A DNA stretch of 64,000 bases, taken from Varibaculum cambriense DSM 15806 (GTDB lineage Bacteria; Actinomycetota; Actinomycetes; Actinomycetales; Actinomycetaceae). The translations under genes were made by a program, and so were the position numbers. Under the pieces are notes generated by a model. It had not been told where the DNA came from, searched no databases, and saw nothing but the letters and a program-made list of their open reading frames with translations. This document shows positions 8,256-18,069 of this stretch, in pieces. The stretch spans positions 744,001 through 808,000 of the forward strand of contig NZ_ATUF01000002.1 in NCBI RefSeq assembly GCF_000420065.1, written 5' to 3'. The first letter of the stretch is position 1. Every line of letters starts with the position of its first letter.

Positions 8256-11200
8256 GTGAGCAGCGAAGAAGAAAAAACCGATCGGGAAATCAAGGGCATC
8301 AAGAAAATTAATGTAGCTCGTGCCTCGGGAATCATGCTAGCGGGAACTATGGTCTCCCGACTGCTGGGTTTTGTGCGGGCGGCATTGCTAATTGCGCTCA
8401 TTGGTTCGATCGGGGCTAATGATGCCTTCCAGGCCGCTAATAGCCTTCCTAATATCATTTACAATCTGCTAGCTTCCTCTATTCTTTCCGCGGTACTGGT
8501 TCCCCAGATTGTGCGGGCGCTGCAACGAAAAAACTCTGATGAGTTTATTAATCGCTTGCTTACCCTATTTACTACCGGGCTGTTGATTCTCACTTTGGTG
8601 TGCGTAGCCCTCGCCCCGGTGTTCGTTACTTTATTTGCGGCGAAACTGGATCCAGGCTGGAAACAGCTCGCGATTACTTTTTCTTATTGGTCTTTGCCCC
8701 AGGTTTTCTTCTATGGGCTTTATTCCCTGTGGGGACAATTCCTAAACGCTAAAGGTTCTTTCGGCCCTTATATGTGGGCACCAGTAGTAAACAACGTGGT
8801 AGGGATTGCGGGAATCTTTGTTTTCTGGCAGGTATTGGGCACTGAAACAGATTGGGCTAAAGACCCCAGCGTGTGGACCGGAGAACCGGTTGTTTTATTG
8901 GCCGGTATTTCCACGTTAGGAATCGTGGTGCAAGCATTAATTCTGCTGATTCCCTTGCGACGTACCGGTTTTAAAATGCGTCCGGTTTGGGGTATCCGTG
9001 GCTATGGCCTGGGGGAAGTATCTCGCACTGCCATCTGGGCTTTTTCGGCTTTATGTGTAGCCCAACTGGGCTTTTTGGCGATTTCTAATATTGCGGCAGC
9101 CGCTAACGGCTACGCCTCCAAACATCAGGTAACTATCGCCACCACCACTGCCTATAACACCGCCTTCACGGTATACATGATTCCGCAATCAATGATTGTG
9201 ACCTCGGTAGTTACCGCCATGTTTACCTCGATGAGCGCCATGGTGGCCGTCGGACAGCTCTCTCGCCTGCGTACCCAGTTCCTTAACACCCAGCAGGGGG
9301 TTTCTTTAATCACTTGCCTTTGTGCGGTACTAATCGTGGTTTTAGCGCTGCCAATTATGCAGTTCATCATGCCTACTACCCCTATCGCCTCGGTGCAGGC
9401 ATTTGCACAAGTGTTGGCGGTAATGGCTTTAGGGATTCCTTTCCTGGGATTCTTTAACCTTTCGCAGCGACTAATTTTGGCTTTTGCGGATGCTCGCAGT
9501 ACTTTCCTGGTACAAATCCCCATGACTATTTGTACCCTGATTGTTTGTGGGTTAACGGTCCTGCTGCTACCGGTAAAATATTGGGTAATGGGAGCCTCCG
9601 CCGGTATGCAGTTATCTTATCTGGTGGGATCGGCACTTACGATTTGGCATTTACACACCAAGCATCTGCCTTTGAAATTTACTGCTGAACTAGGGCGTTC
9701 ACTGCTGACTATTTCTCTCGCGACTCTGGGATCCGGCTGTGCGGGTTGGTTGATTATGCATTACTGGGGGCCGCTAGCTGGTGCCGAAAGTGATCCAGCG
9801 CTGGTACATATGACCGGGGCCTTGGCGCGAGTATTGATAGTAACCGTCGTTATGACCCTGGTGTACCTGGGGCTGCTATTAGTTTGGCGCTGTCCCGCGC
9901 TTGCCCTTTTGGCAGCTCCCATCTGGGCCAGGTTGCGCAAAGGGCGTCCTTTACCGCAAATACTAACTTACGTTCCCAGCGAAACTCAGCACAGCTCTAA
10001 CTCGCAGTCCCAGGAGGGCATTAGCGCGCCAGAGGCGATAAACTCTAGGGAAGATGAACCTAGTATCGCAACCATGGGGGAGGGCGAACACACACAAACC
10101 CAGGTTGCAGCACAATTGCAGACCCGCGAAACCGGAAAAGATACCTATTTGCAGCCTCAAAATGAACTAAGCAAGGAAGATGAGGATCAAGTGGCCAGTG
10201 AACATCCTGAACCCGAGGTGACAGCTATCAGCTATAACGCCGACGGATACGTTAACCTGCAATCCGGTATGACCTTGCGTTTCCCCGGTCAGGAAAATTT
10301 TTCTTTGCTGACTCTCAGCCAGCGTCTAGCGGGCGACTTTTTACCCGAAAAGGATGCCTGGGCGGTTAATGATCAAACCAATAAACCTGCCGAGCTGCTG
10401 GTGCTGCAAGGTAAACGGGAGAAAACCCGCGAATATTATGCCCGTCTGCAGCAAGTTGAGGCTCCAGGTTTCCAGAAAATTATTTGGATTTGCTCTGATC
10501 CGGCCGATGCGGTGTTATTGCAGGCCACCCCGGATCTATCGCTCAGCGAGGTCGCAGGATCCGGGATGCCGGCACCGATAATCCGTTCTCTGATTTCGCA
10601 GGTGAGCGCGGGATTGTCGCAACTTCATGAGGCAGGTTTAGCGCACGGGGCTATCGATCCCGCCCATATTTTGGTCTCGCCTACCGGAAAAGTAATTATC
10701 CGCCTTGACGTAGCAGATCAAAATGCGTCCGCTGATTTAACCGCGGCGCAAACCCGCGATGGACAGCGAGTTTTGGAACTGCTCTACTTCTTAACTAGCG
10801 GTGATCGTGACCAGTTCCAGAAAGCAAATACGGGAGAAAAACTGCTCCCTCCCTCTGATTTCCATCAGGGCAACGATGTAGATTTAGATGCGGTAGCCCT
10901 GGCGGGAGCGGCGATGCCTTCTCCTCGTCTCTGCCAAGCCATCTGGGAGCAACTGGGAACGGGCGAACTGGATCCGGTAGCCAACTGGTTAGCCACCCGG
11001 GATGATAAAAGCGATAATGCAGAAGAAAAGGATTTAGAAGAAAAGCCGCGGGACAATACTTTAGCTATGGAAGCTGTTGCTTCTTCCCGCGCCATAAAAC
11101 CGGTATTGCCTCCGGCAGCTAAAATCGCGGGACATCGCAAGCAGCCCTATAAAGAATCGGAAAAGACCCAAGCGATTCCCTTAACCGAAATGCAAGAAAT

Positions 11201-12215
11201 GGATCTTAACCCCCAGGAGGAAAAAGCAGGGGATGGCGCCTGGGTGCCCGAAGCGGTGAGTTCCCAGCAAGCTCGGCAAGGATCTCACCCACAACCACCA
11301 AACTTCTTAGGTCGCCTCGGATCAGGTAAACCGGGGGACTCGGCGGGACAAATACCTACGCTAGCTACCCTAGATTCAAAAATGAAAACACCCGAAGAGC
11401 TGGGACTGAATGCGGAGGAAACTGCTATTCAATCTTCACTCCAGAAACCGAAGTTTTCTAAGAATCCGAAAAAGGCAGCTAAACAGAAAGCGAAATTAGC
11501 AGAAAAAATCAGTAGGGACGCACAAAAATCTGCGCGCAAAGCTGAGCGGCAACGGCAGCGGGAACAGCGCCGGAAAGACCGAATTTCCCAGCTATCCCCT
11601 AAAGATTTAGAGCCGGTAAACGTTAGCCGCCGGTTGATTGTTTCTAGCCTGGTCGGAATGGCGATAGTGCTAGTTCTTTCGGTGATGGTCTTAGCGCTTT
11701 GGCCACGGCACACTCCACCAGTAGCCAAACCGTCCGCCTCGCAAACCCAAACCCAAAAGCCGTCTTCGGAACCAGCGCCGGTGACCAAACCGGCGGAAAT
11801 CGCCGGGGTGGCTTCTATCGATGCGGAAGGCAATGACACCGAGCATCCTGAACTAGCTGACCGGATGATAGATGGCAACGAGAACACCTGGTGGCGCTCG
11901 CGATTCTTCCGCAACCCGAAACTAGGAGACCGTAGCGGTTTTGGGGTAGTAATAACTTTCAAGGAACAGGCTAATGTTTCTGAGATTAAGCTAAAAACTA
12001 ATGCGCAAGGCGGAAAAATCGAGGTGCGTTCTCTACCGGAATCCGGACTCCCCCGTGATGGAAAAGTCCTGGCCAATGGGACTTTTTCCGCTACCGTTAA
12101 CCTCAAACTTAACCCGAAAGCTAATGCCCAGGCTCTGATCTTATGGTTCCCCGAACTTCCGCTTGATAACACGGGAAATAACCGGGCAACCATTTCTGAG
12201 ATCTCGGTTTCCTAG
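8256..12215 (+). CDS. murJ: Lipid II flippase MurJ fused to a pseudokinase and an extracellular discoidin-like domain
   Basis: 1319-aa fusion starting at GTG 8256 behind GGAGGAGG. Residues ~20-540 form the multi-helix MurJ/MviN core that flips lipid II (opening ASGIMLAGTMVSRLLGF). A charged linker leads to a kinase-like domain (~670-910) whose catalytic loop reads HGAIDPAHIL in place of HRDxKPxNIL; catalytic Asp, Lys and Asn are all lost and no DFG is seen, so it should be catalytically dead. After a second Lys/Glu-rich linker come one membrane helix (~1124-1147) and an extracellular F5/8-type (discoidin-like) domain. The plan matches mycobacterial MviN (Rv3910), whose pseudokinase binds an FHA protein after phosphorylation by PknB. 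Confidence 0.9.
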   Translation: MSSEEEKTDREIKGIKKINVARASGIMLAGTMVSRLLGFVRAALLIALIGSIGANDAFQAANSLPNIIYNLLASSILSAVLVPQIVRALQRKNSDEFINRLLTLFTTGLLILTLVCVALAPVFVTLFAAKLDPGWKQLAITFSYWSLPQVFFYGLYSLWGQFLNAKGSFGPYMWAPVVNNVVGIAGIFVFWQVLGTETDWAKDPSVWTGEPVVLLAGISTLGIVVQALILLIPLRRTGFKMRPVWGIRGYGLGEVSRTAIWAFSALCVAQLGFLAISNIAAAANGYASKHQVTIATTTAYNTAFTVYMIPQSMIVTSVVTAMFTSMSAMVAVGQLSRLRTQFLNTQQGVSLITCLCAVLIVVLALPIMQFIMPTTPIASVQAFAQVLAVMALGIPFLGFFNLSQRLILAFADARSTFLVQIPMTICTLIVCGLTVLLLPVKYWVMGASAGMQLSYLVGSALTIWHLHTKHLPLKFTAELGRSLLTISLATLGSGCAGWLIMHYWGPLAGAESDPALVHMTGALARVLIVTVVMTLVYLGLLLVWRCPALALLAAPIWARLRKGRPLPQILTYVPSETQHSSNSQSQEGISAPEAINSREDEPSIATMGEGEHTQTQVAAQLQTRETGKDTYLQPQNELSKEDEDQVASEHPEPEVTAISYNADGYVNLQSGMTLRFPGQENFSLLTLSQRLAGDFLPEKDAWAVNDQTNKPAELLVLQGKREKTREYYARLQQVEAPGFQKIIWICSDPADAVLLQATPDLSLSEVAGSGMPAPIIRSLISQVSAGLSQLHEAGLAHGAIDPAHILVSPTGKVIIRLDVADQNASADLTAAQTRDGQRVLELLYFLTSGDRDQFQKANTGEKLLPPSDFHQGNDVDLDAVALAGAAMPSPRLCQAIWEQLGTGELDPVANWLATRDDKSDNAEEKDLEEKPRDNTLAMEAVASSRAIKPVLPPAAKIAGHRKQPYKESEKTQAIPLTEMQEMDLNPQEEKAGDGAWVPEAVSSQQARQGSHPQPPNFLGRLGSGKPGDSAGQIPTLATLDSKMKTPEELGLNAEETAIQSSLQKPKFSKNPKKAAKQKAKLAEKISRDAQKSARKAERQRQREQRRKDRISQLSPKDLEPVNVSRRLIVSSLVGMAIVLVLSVMVLALWPRHTPPVAKPSASQTQTQKPSSEPAPVTKPAEIAGVASIDAEGNDTEHPELADRMIDGNENTWWRSRFFRNPKLGDRSGFGVVITFKEQANVSEIKLKTNAQGGKIEVRSLPESGLPRDGKVLANGTFSATVNLKLNPKANAQALILWFPELPLDNTGNNRATISEISVS

Positions 12216-12329
12216 CGAGCCTTGCCTGCCCGGTTTCGCTCACCGCATTAACTGGTTGCATGACATGCTTTTTAGCTGGGAAAATAAGTTAAGTAATAGC
12301 GGCGCTAAGACCCTAATCTAGGAGGCTCC

Positions 12330-13250
12330 ATGTCGGTACGCGACATTATCATTATCGGTTCCGGACCAGCCGGCTATACGGCAGCGATCTACACTGCCCG
12401 CGCGGGGCTTAACCCCCTATTAATCGCCGGGGAAGTAACTGCCGGTGGTGCCCTGATGAACACCACCGAGGTGGAAAATTTCCCTGGGTTTCCCGAGGGG
12501 ATTCAAGGCCCGGATCTAATGGCAAATATGCTTGCGCAAGCCGAGCGTTTCGGGTGCGAAATTCTTTACGAGGACGCCCTGGAGCTTTCCTTAACTGGGG
12601 AAGAAAAACAGGTGGTCACCTCGGAGGGACAGTACCGGGCTCGCCGCGTCATTTTGGCGATGGGTTCGGAATACCGCAAACTAAACGTGCCTGGAGAAGC
12701 GGAACTGTCCGGACGCGGCGTTTCCTATTGCGCCACCTGTGATGGTTTCTTCTTCAAAGACCAGCACTTGGCAGTAGTGGGGGGCGGGGACTCCGCCATG
12801 GAAGAGGCGCTGTTCTTAACCAAGTTCGCCAAGAAAGTGACGGTGATTCACCGCCGCGACCAGTTGCGTGCCTCCCAGATTATGGCCGAACGCGCTGAGG
12901 CGAACCCCAAGATTGATTTTGCTTGGAACAGTACTGTTGCCCAAATTAATGGGGAAAGTAAAGTGGAATCGCTTACTTTACAGTCAACGGTAGACGGTAA
13001 AGAAAGCACTTTGGATGCCACCGGAGTGTTCGTAGCGATCGGTCACGAACCGCGCTCGCAGCTAGTAACCGGCCAAGTGGATTTGGATGAGGCCGGATAC
13101 GTGCGGGTTAATGAACCGGAAACCGCCACTAATCTGAAAGGAGTTTTCGCCTGCGGGGACCTAGTGGATCACACTTATCGCCAAGCGATTACTGCCGCGG
13201 GTTCGGGATGCCGAGCTGCCCTGGATGCCGAGCGTTCCCTAGCCGACTAA
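12330..13250 (+). CDS. trxB: Thioredoxin-disulfide reductase
   Basis: NADPH-dependent flavoprotein that reduces thioredoxin (306 aa). FAD-binding [12 protein letters not shown] (10-21), redox CATC (Cys134/Cys137), NADPH-binding [12 protein letters not shown] and the C-terminal GVFACGDL are all present. AGGAGG sits just before the ATG. It is followed 38 nt later by trxA, forming the cytosolic reducing pair downstream of murJ as in other actinobacteria. In Mycobacterium a sigM/anti-sigma pair lies between murJ and trxB; it is absent here. Confidence 0.96.
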   Translation: MSVRDIIIIGSGPAGYTAAIYTARAGLNPLLIAGEVTAGGALMNTTEVENFPGFPEGIQGPDLMANMLAQAERFGCEILYEDALELSLTGEEKQVVTSEGQYRARRVILAMGSEYRKLNVPGEAELSGRGVSYCATCDGFFFKDQHLAVVGGGDSAMEEALFLTKFAKKVTVIHRRDQLRASQIMAERAEANPKIDFAWNSTVAQINGESKVESLTLQSTVDGKESTLDATGVFVAIGHEPRSQLVTGQVDLDEAGYVRVNEPETATNLKGVFACGDLVDHTYRQAITAAGSGCRAALDAERSLAD

Positions 13251-13288
13251 GAACTGCTTTTTACCATATATAGAGAGGAAAATACGAG

Positions 13289-13618
13289 ATGACTAAACCT
13301 TTAGAAGTAACTGAAAATAATTTTGACCAGGAAGTATTGAAAGCAGAAACCCCGGTTTTGGTAGATTTTTGGGCGCCCTGGTGTGGCCCTTGCCGCCAAA
13401 TGGGTCCGATAGTAGACGAGGTGGCCGCCGAGGTGGCCGGGAAAGCTAAAGTCGTCAAAGTAAATATTGACGAGAACCCCCAGCTGGCCGCCAAATACGG
13501 GATTAACTCCATCCCCATGTTTATGGTGTTCAACCAGGGCGAGATTACTCGCGGCATTCTAGGAGCTAACCCCAAGCGGGAACTCCTGGGACCGCTGCAG
13601 CAAGAAATCGACAAGTAG
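13289..13618 (+). CDS. trxA: Thioredoxin
   Basis: Cytosolic dithiol electron carrier (109 aa) with the active site WCGPC (Cys32/Cys35) and the cis-proline segment GINSIPMFMVF. Length and motif order are canonical, with no signal peptide. GAGAGG precedes the ATG. It is reduced by the TrxB encoded immediately upstream, and could also supply electrons across the membrane to the CcdA encoded at 40422-41282. Confidence 0.96.
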   Translation: MTKPLEVTENNFDQEVLKAETPVLVDFWAPWCGPCRQMGPIVDEVAAEVAGKAKVVKVNIDENPQLAAKYGINSIPMFMVFNQGEITRGILGANPKRELLGPLQQEIDK

Positions 13619-13670
13619 TTTTTCGTCTCTCCGCGCGGCAGCCAGACTGTCTGCTTAGGGGTTTTAGCGG

Positions 13671-13711
13671 GGGTGCGTAGGAATTATGCTGCGCACCCTA
13701 TACTGAACGAG
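13671..13711 (+). promoter_or_regulatory. Hairpin and candidate leaderless promoter before the LmeA-like gene
   Basis: A GGGTGCG/CGCACCC stem (13671-13677 with 13692-13698) ends the trxA region. TATACT at 13699-13704 directly follows and is 6 nt from the GTG start at 13711. That spacing fits a leaderless mRNA; no Shine-Dalgarno sequence is present. The -35 region is not recognisable. Confidence 0.45.
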
Positions 13712-14427
13712 TGCGAAGTCTGAAGCGATTTTTAATAGTAGTAGCCGTCCTCGCGCTCCTCCTCGGAGTGCTGGATCGGGTGACTTGCTGGTGGGCAGAA
13801 AACGAGGGGACTCAGGCGCTCGAGAAACGGGGCGCCGAAAATGCCAACGTTAAAGTTAATGACCTGCCCTTTCTAACTTCCCTGGTGGCCGGTGATATCA
13901 ATCAGGTGGAGGTTAACATTCCCCGCCTAGATATTGCCGCTGAGGGCGGTGCCATCCCGATAACTGACGTCCGTGCCCAGCTCAATCAGCTGGATCTGAC
14001 CGCCGGACGGCTAAATATCGAAAAAATCGGGCAGTTAAACGCCGAGGGCAAGCTCAGCCAAGAAACCTTCACTCAGCTAGTGGCGGCGAAGGCTCCGGGG
14101 GTAAAAGTAAAACTGGAAGGCGGGAAGCTAAGTTTTGCTGCCCAAAAGTGGGGGCAAGAGATCCTAGCTACGGGACAGCTTGCCCTTGATGGCGGGGCAG
14201 ATGGTTTAACCCCCACCCTGGTAATCAAACCCACTGCTCTGCAAACTGAATTGCCACGCTACCTGCAGGCAAGGTTGAAGCTGCCGGATTTTTTACCCTC
14301 GATCAATATCCCGATAACGGGGTTGCCCGCCAATCTGCAGCTGAGCGCAGTGGAAATTAAAGACGATCACCTCAAATTTAAGCTAACCGGGAAGAACATC
14401 CCCCTGCAAAAGAATTCTGTCTCCTAA
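13711..14427 (+). CDS. LmeA-like DUF2993 family lipid-binding protein
   Basis: 238-aa protein with an N-terminal signal/anchor helix (FLIVVAVLALLLGVLDRV) followed by a beta-rich domain typical of DUF2993. The mycobacterial family member LmeA is a periplasmic phospholipid-binding protein needed for lipomannan elongation. No catalytic motif is visible. The GTG start lacks a ribosome-binding site but has a well-placed -10 box. It faces pntB, from which it is separated by a strong bidirectional terminator. Role here is inferred from the family only. Confidence 0.72.
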   Translation: MRSLKRFLIVVAVLALLLGVLDRVTCWWAENEGTQALEKRGAENANVKVNDLPFLTSLVAGDINQVEVNIPRLDIAAEGGAIPITDVRAQLNQLDLTAGRLNIEKIGQLNAEGKLSQETFTQLVAAKAPGVKVKLEGGKLSFAAQKWGQEILATGQLALDGGADGLTPTLVIKPTALQTELPRYLQARLKLPDFLPSINIPITGLPANLQLSAVEIKDDHLKFKLTGKNIPLQKNSVS

Positions 14428-14490
14428 TTTTGGGGTTTGCCGGTTAATCCTAGGGGGGATTAACCCGCTAACACCTGCAAATGTGAACAC

Positions 14491-14533
14491 GGGGCGGGGT
14501 CGAAATAGAAAGAGCCTACTTCGACCCCGCCCC
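14491..14533. terminator. Bidirectional terminator between LmeA-like gene and pntB
   Basis: A perfect 14-bp inverted repeat (GGGGCGGGGTCGAA at 14491-14504, complement at 14520-14533) with a 15-nt loop lies between two convergent genes. There is no clear T-tract on either side, as is common in actinobacteria. Confidence 0.75.
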
Positions 14534-14570
14534 TGACTTTCGGTACGGAAACCCTATTTTAGGAAGCGCG

Positions 14571-16112
14571 CTAGAGGTTACGCACGATCTCTTCTACCGA
14601 GGCTTTCGCATCGCCAAAGAGCATATCGGTGTTGTCGTTAAAGAACAGCGGATTTTGTACCCCGGCATAACCCGGATTCATCGACCGCTTAAACACCACT
14701 ACTTGGCGTGCCTTCCACACTTCCAGCACCGGCATTCCCGCAATCGGGCTACCCGGCTTGGTGGCGTCGGGATTAACGGTATCGTTTGCCCCGATCACCA
14801 ACACCACGTCAGTATCAGGGAAGTCGTCGTTAATCTCATCCATCTCTAGCACCACGTCATAGGGTACTTTGGCCTCTGCCAGCAGTACGTTCATATGTCC
14901 GGGCATCCGGCCCGCTACCGGGTGGATCCCGAAACGCACATTTACTCCCGCTTCACGCAGTTTGGCAGTTAGATCCGCTACCGGGAACTGGGCTTGTGCC
15001 TGCGCCATCCCGTAACCGGGGGTGATAATCACGCTGGAAGCGTCCTTGAGCACCTGCGCGACCTCGGCCGCACTGGTTTCGGTGTAGTCGCCGTAATCGG
15101 TGTCTGCCCCCTTCGCCGGTCCCCCGTCAGAACCGAAGCCTCCCAAAATCACGGAGACAAACGAGCGGTTCATGGCTTTGCACATGATGTAGGACAGATA
15201 AGCACCAGAAGAGCCCACCAGGGCACCCGCGATGATCAGCATATTGTTACCCAACATGAAGCCCGCGGCAGCCGCTGCCCAACCGGAGTAAGAGTTAAGC
15301 ATGGAAACCACTACCGGCATATCGCCGCCTCCGATCGCGGCCACCAGGTGTAGTCCCAGTACTAGGGCGATGATGGTCATCACGATAATGGCTACCCACT
15401 GCATCCAAGTCAAGGTCATGGTGGTAGCGCTCAGGTGCGAGCCGCGCACCATCACTACAATGAGCATGATAGACACGATAATGGCGATGGCGTTCAGCCA
15501 ATTGCGTCCCGGCAAAGTCAGGGGCGCACCCTTAATCTTTCCCGATAGTTTCAGGTAGGCGACGATAGAACCGGTGAGGGTAACCGCACCAATAAATATC
15601 CCTACTCCTACTTCCCCTAGATGGAACCCTACCGTGGCGGGATTAATCGCGGTGGCCGCATCAGCGCCAGCTTTTTTAAATTCGGAGGGCATGTGAATGA
15701 AGGTGTTATAGCCCACCAGCACCGCTGCTAAACCTACAAAGGAGTGCAGCATGGCTACCAGCTCCGGCATGCCGGTCATAGGAATAGTTTTGGCACGCCA
15801 CAGCCCGATAATCGCGCCCGCAATCATCGCGACCGCTATTAAAAGCGCAGTTACCAAGGTTGATTGATAGCCGGGGGCTCCCGCGTTATGTAGCGCCACC
15901 GCGATAGTAGCGACCACTGCCACCAACATTCCGATTGCCCCGAAACGGTTTCCGCGCAGGGCGGTCTCATTTTTTGACAGACCCGCGAGCGCCAAAATGA
16001 ACAGCAGCGCCGCAATCAGGTAGGCAATGCTTTGCCCTCTGCTAATCAAAAATTCGCCTTTAGAAGCACTGGCAACCAGGGTGGGGGTTACCGCAAATAG
16101 CACGTTACTCAT
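14571..16112 (-). CDS. pntB: NAD(P) transhydrogenase subunit beta
   Basis: Membrane and NADP(H)-binding subunit of proton-translocating transhydrogenase, which makes NADPH from NADH using the proton gradient (513 aa). The N-terminal half is a bundle of membrane helices; the C-terminal half is the soluble dIII domain with the nucleotide-binding GYGMAQAQ and the [10 protein letters not shown] segment. It lies 3 nt after pntA. The N-terminus is somewhat longer than in E. coli PntB (462 aa). Confidence 0.95.
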   Translation of the reverse strand: MSNVLFAVTPTLVASASKGEFLISRGQSIAYLIAALLFILALAGLSKNETALRGNRFGAIGMLVAVVATIAVALHNAGAPGYQSTLVTALLIAVAMIAGAIIGLWRAKTIPMTGMPELVAMLHSFVGLAAVLVGYNTFIHMPSEFKKAGADAATAINPATVGFHLGEVGVGIFIGAVTLTGSIVAYLKLSGKIKGAPLTLPGRNWLNAIAIIVSIMLIVVMVRGSHLSATTMTLTWMQWVAIIVMTIIALVLGLHLVAAIGGGDMPVVVSMLNSYSGWAAAAAGFMLGNNMLIIAGALVGSSGAYLSYIMCKAMNRSFVSVILGGFGSDGGPAKGADTDYGDYTETSAAEVAQVLKDASSVIITPGYGMAQAQAQFPVADLTAKLREAGVNVRFGIHPVAGRMPGHMNVLLAEAKVPYDVVLEMDEINDDFPDTDVVLVIGANDTVNPDATKPGSPIAGMPVLEVWKARQVVVFKRSMNPGYAGVQNPLFFNDNTDMLFGDAKASVEEIVRNL

Positions 16113-16115
16113 TTC

Positions 16116-17672
16116 TTACTTCTCCTCCCCCCGGAACATGGTCAGCATCCGGTGCGTGACCGAGAAACCGCCGAAAATATTAATCGAGGCCACCAGAATT
16201 GCCAGGAAGCTCAGCGCGGACACCAGTGGGTTAGCGCTGCCTACCTGCAATATGGCGCCCACCAAAATAATTCCGGAAATGGCGTTAGTTTCACTCATTA
16301 GCGGAGTGTGCAGCGAGTGAGTAACGGAGGTAATCACATAGAAGCCCACTACAATCGCCAGCATCAAAATGAAGTAGTAGGGGATCAGCGGCTTGGGGGT
16401 GGCGGCAATCAGAGCCAGCCCCAAAACTATCCCTACCGTTGCCCACAAGAGACGTTTACGCTTCTTAGAGGCCTCTTCTTCAGCCTTTTTACGGGCAGTC
16501 TCGGCGGCGTCAGCAACCGACTCGGTTTTCTCCGGGGCGGGAGCGGCATGCACCTTGATTGGAGGCGGGGGGAACATATTTTCCCCGTCCTTGGCGATCG
16601 TAATTCCCCGGACTACTTCGTCTTTCATATCGAGGACGTAGTTGCCGTCTTTTTCCGGAGTGATCAGCTTAAGCAGGTTAACAATATTTTGTCCATACAG
16701 CTGTGATGACTGTCCCGGTAGCCTGCCGGCCAGGTCGGTGTAACCAATTATGGTCACCCCGTTTTCGGTAACCACTTTTTCGCCGGGACGGGTCAATTCG
16801 CAGTTACCGCCGCCAGCTGCCGCCATATCCACGATGACTGAACCGGGAGCCATGGCCGCTACTGCCTCTTTAGTAATCAGCAGTGGCGAGCGGCGACCGG
16901 GAATATTCGCGGTGGTGATTACGATGTCATTCGCGGCGGCCTGCTCGGTGTAAAGCTTGGTGGCCGCATCGGCTTGATCCGCGCTCATTTCTTTGGCGTA
17001 ACCATCATCGGATTTTTCTTGCGCAATCGGAATGGGCACAAAAGTCGCCCCTACCGATTCTGCTTGCTCGGCAGTTTCACTGCGCACGTCCGTGGCGCTG
17101 ACCTGGGCTCCCATCGAGTTGGCGGTACCAATAGCAGCGAGGCCGGCTACTCCCACGCCGATCACATAGACCTTGGCAGGCGGGATTTTTCCGGCGGCGG
17201 TTACCTGACCGGTAAAGAGGCGACCGAAACTTTCTGCCGCCTCGATAACCGCGCGATATCCGGAAACGTTGGACATGGAAGAGAGCACATCCATAGATTG
17301 TGCCCGCGAAATTCGCGGAACCGTATCCATCGCGAACCCAGTAATACCCCGCTCTACCAGTGCATCTACTGTCTCAGGGTGGCGGCCTGGTGCCATCCGG
17401 GCTATTAAGAGCGCGCCGGGTTTGACCAAATTCAGGTAGTCGGTGGGGGGTGTATCCAGGACGGTTACGATATCGGCCTGCCAGGCGGCCTGGGTATCCA
17501 CGATCTCCGCTCCGGCCTGCGAATACTGCTCATCAAGATAGGCGGCTTTTTCTCCCGCCCCTCTCTCGACTAGGACTTGATAGCCCAGTTTGATGAGTTT
17601 CTTTACCGTATCCGGAGTGGCGGCGACCAAGGTTTGGCCTGGCGTGGGCTCTTTGGGAACTCCAATTCGCAC
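16116..17672 (-). CDS. pntA: NAD(P) transhydrogenase subunit alpha
   Basis: 518-aa alpha subunit in the undivided form: an alanine-dehydrogenase-like NAD-binding dI domain ([13 protein letters not shown] at the N-terminus, [13 protein letters not shown] as the Rossmann loop), then a linker and C-terminal membrane helices. Many actinobacteria split this gene in two; here it is one. GTG start with AAGGAG upstream. Together with pntB it supplies NADPH, which TrxB and biosynthesis consume. An inverted pair of DnaA-box-like sequences lies 40-66 nt upstream. Confidence 0.95.
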   Translation of the reverse strand: MRIGVPKEPTPGQTLVAATPDTVKKLIKLGYQVLVERGAGEKAAYLDEQYSQAGAEIVDTQAAWQADIVTVLDTPPTDYLNLVKPGALLIARMAPGRHPETVDALVERGITGFAMDTVPRISRAQSMDVLSSMSNVSGYRAVIEAAESFGRLFTGQVTAAGKIPPAKVYVIGVGVAGLAAIGTANSMGAQVSATDVRSETAEQAESVGATFVPIPIAQEKSDDGYAKEMSADQADAATKLYTEQAAANDIVITTANIPGRRSPLLITKEAVAAMAPGSVIVDMAAAGGGNCELTRPGEKVVTENGVTIIGYTDLAGRLPGQSSQLYGQNIVNLLKLITPEKDGNYVLDMKDEVVRGITIAKDGENMFPPPPIKVHAAPAPEKTESVADAAETARKKAEEEASKKRKRLLWATVGIVLGLALIAATPKPLIPYYFILMLAIVVGFYVITSVTHSLHTPLMSETNAISGIILVGAILQVGSANPLVSALSFLAILVASINIFGGFSVTHRMLTMFRGEEK

Positions 17673-17711
17673 AGTTACTCCTTATAGTTTTGGCTTTTGA
17701 AAGACCAATAT

Positions 17712-17738
17712 TTATCCACTTATTTTACTAGTGGATAA
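17712..17738. promoter_or_regulatory. Inverted repeat (two DnaA-box-like half sites) upstream of pntAB
   Basis: TTATCCACT at 17712-17720 and its exact complement AGTGGATAA at 17730-17738, spaced by 9 nt, form a 9-bp inverted repeat in the pntA promoter region. Each arm matches 8 of 9 positions of the DnaA box TTATCCACA. It could be a DnaA-binding pair or the operator of another dimeric regulator. Confidence 0.45.
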
Positions 17739-17826
17739 CTTATTTTTAGCGTACTCGGCGGCGGTTCCGCGCGCACTCTAAGTCCAGCTAATAGGAATGG
17801 TACCTGGCAGCGGAGAAGATAAAAAC

Positions 17827-18045
17827 CTATTTTTCCGGCGTGGCCGGCTTAGATCCAGGTCCCGGTCCTTCTAATCCCAGGCGTTCCCGATCCGGTTGTT
17901 CTAGCAACTCGCCGCGGCGAATAGTTAAATCCTTGGGGGCACTAATTCCCAGTCTCACCGAGTCCTTATGCGACTCCACCACTTTAATCACGACCTGATC
18001 CCCGATCACGATCTCTTCTCCGCGTCTGCGGGTTAGTACTAGCAT
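17827..18045 (-). CDS. csrA: CsrA-family RNA-binding translational regulator
   Basis: 72-aa CsrA homologue. It opens MLVLTRRRGEEIVIGD and keeps VRLGISAPKDLTI; the RNA-contacting Arg44 is conserved, though the usual His43 is Arg. CsrA homodimers bind GGA motifs in mRNA leaders and block or expose ribosome-binding sites. A 20-residue Gly/Pro-rich tail extends past the core. The start follows AGGAGG, and a second GGA touches the ATG, so self-regulation is possible. In Gram-positives csrA usually sits with flagellar genes and fliW; neither is visible here. It is 24 nt downstream of a hypothetical gene on the same strand. Confidence 0.92.
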   Translation of the reverse strand: MLVLTRRRGEEIVIGDQVVIKVVESHKDSVRLGISAPKDLTIRRGELLEQPDRERLGLEGPGPGSKPATPEK

Positions 18046-18069
18046 CCTTGCCTGCCTCCTAGATAGTGA

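Noticed and set aside
11429-12193. 254-codon frame antisense to the MurJ fusion C-terminus
   Set aside because: Ser/Arg-rich translation without motif, wholly inside a well-supported gene; a shadow of the Lys/Glu-rich linker.
14655-16953. Long open frames opposite pntA and pntB
   Set aside because: They have no ribosome-binding sites or recognisable motifs and mirror the codon pattern of clear transhydrogenase genes; they are antisense shadows.
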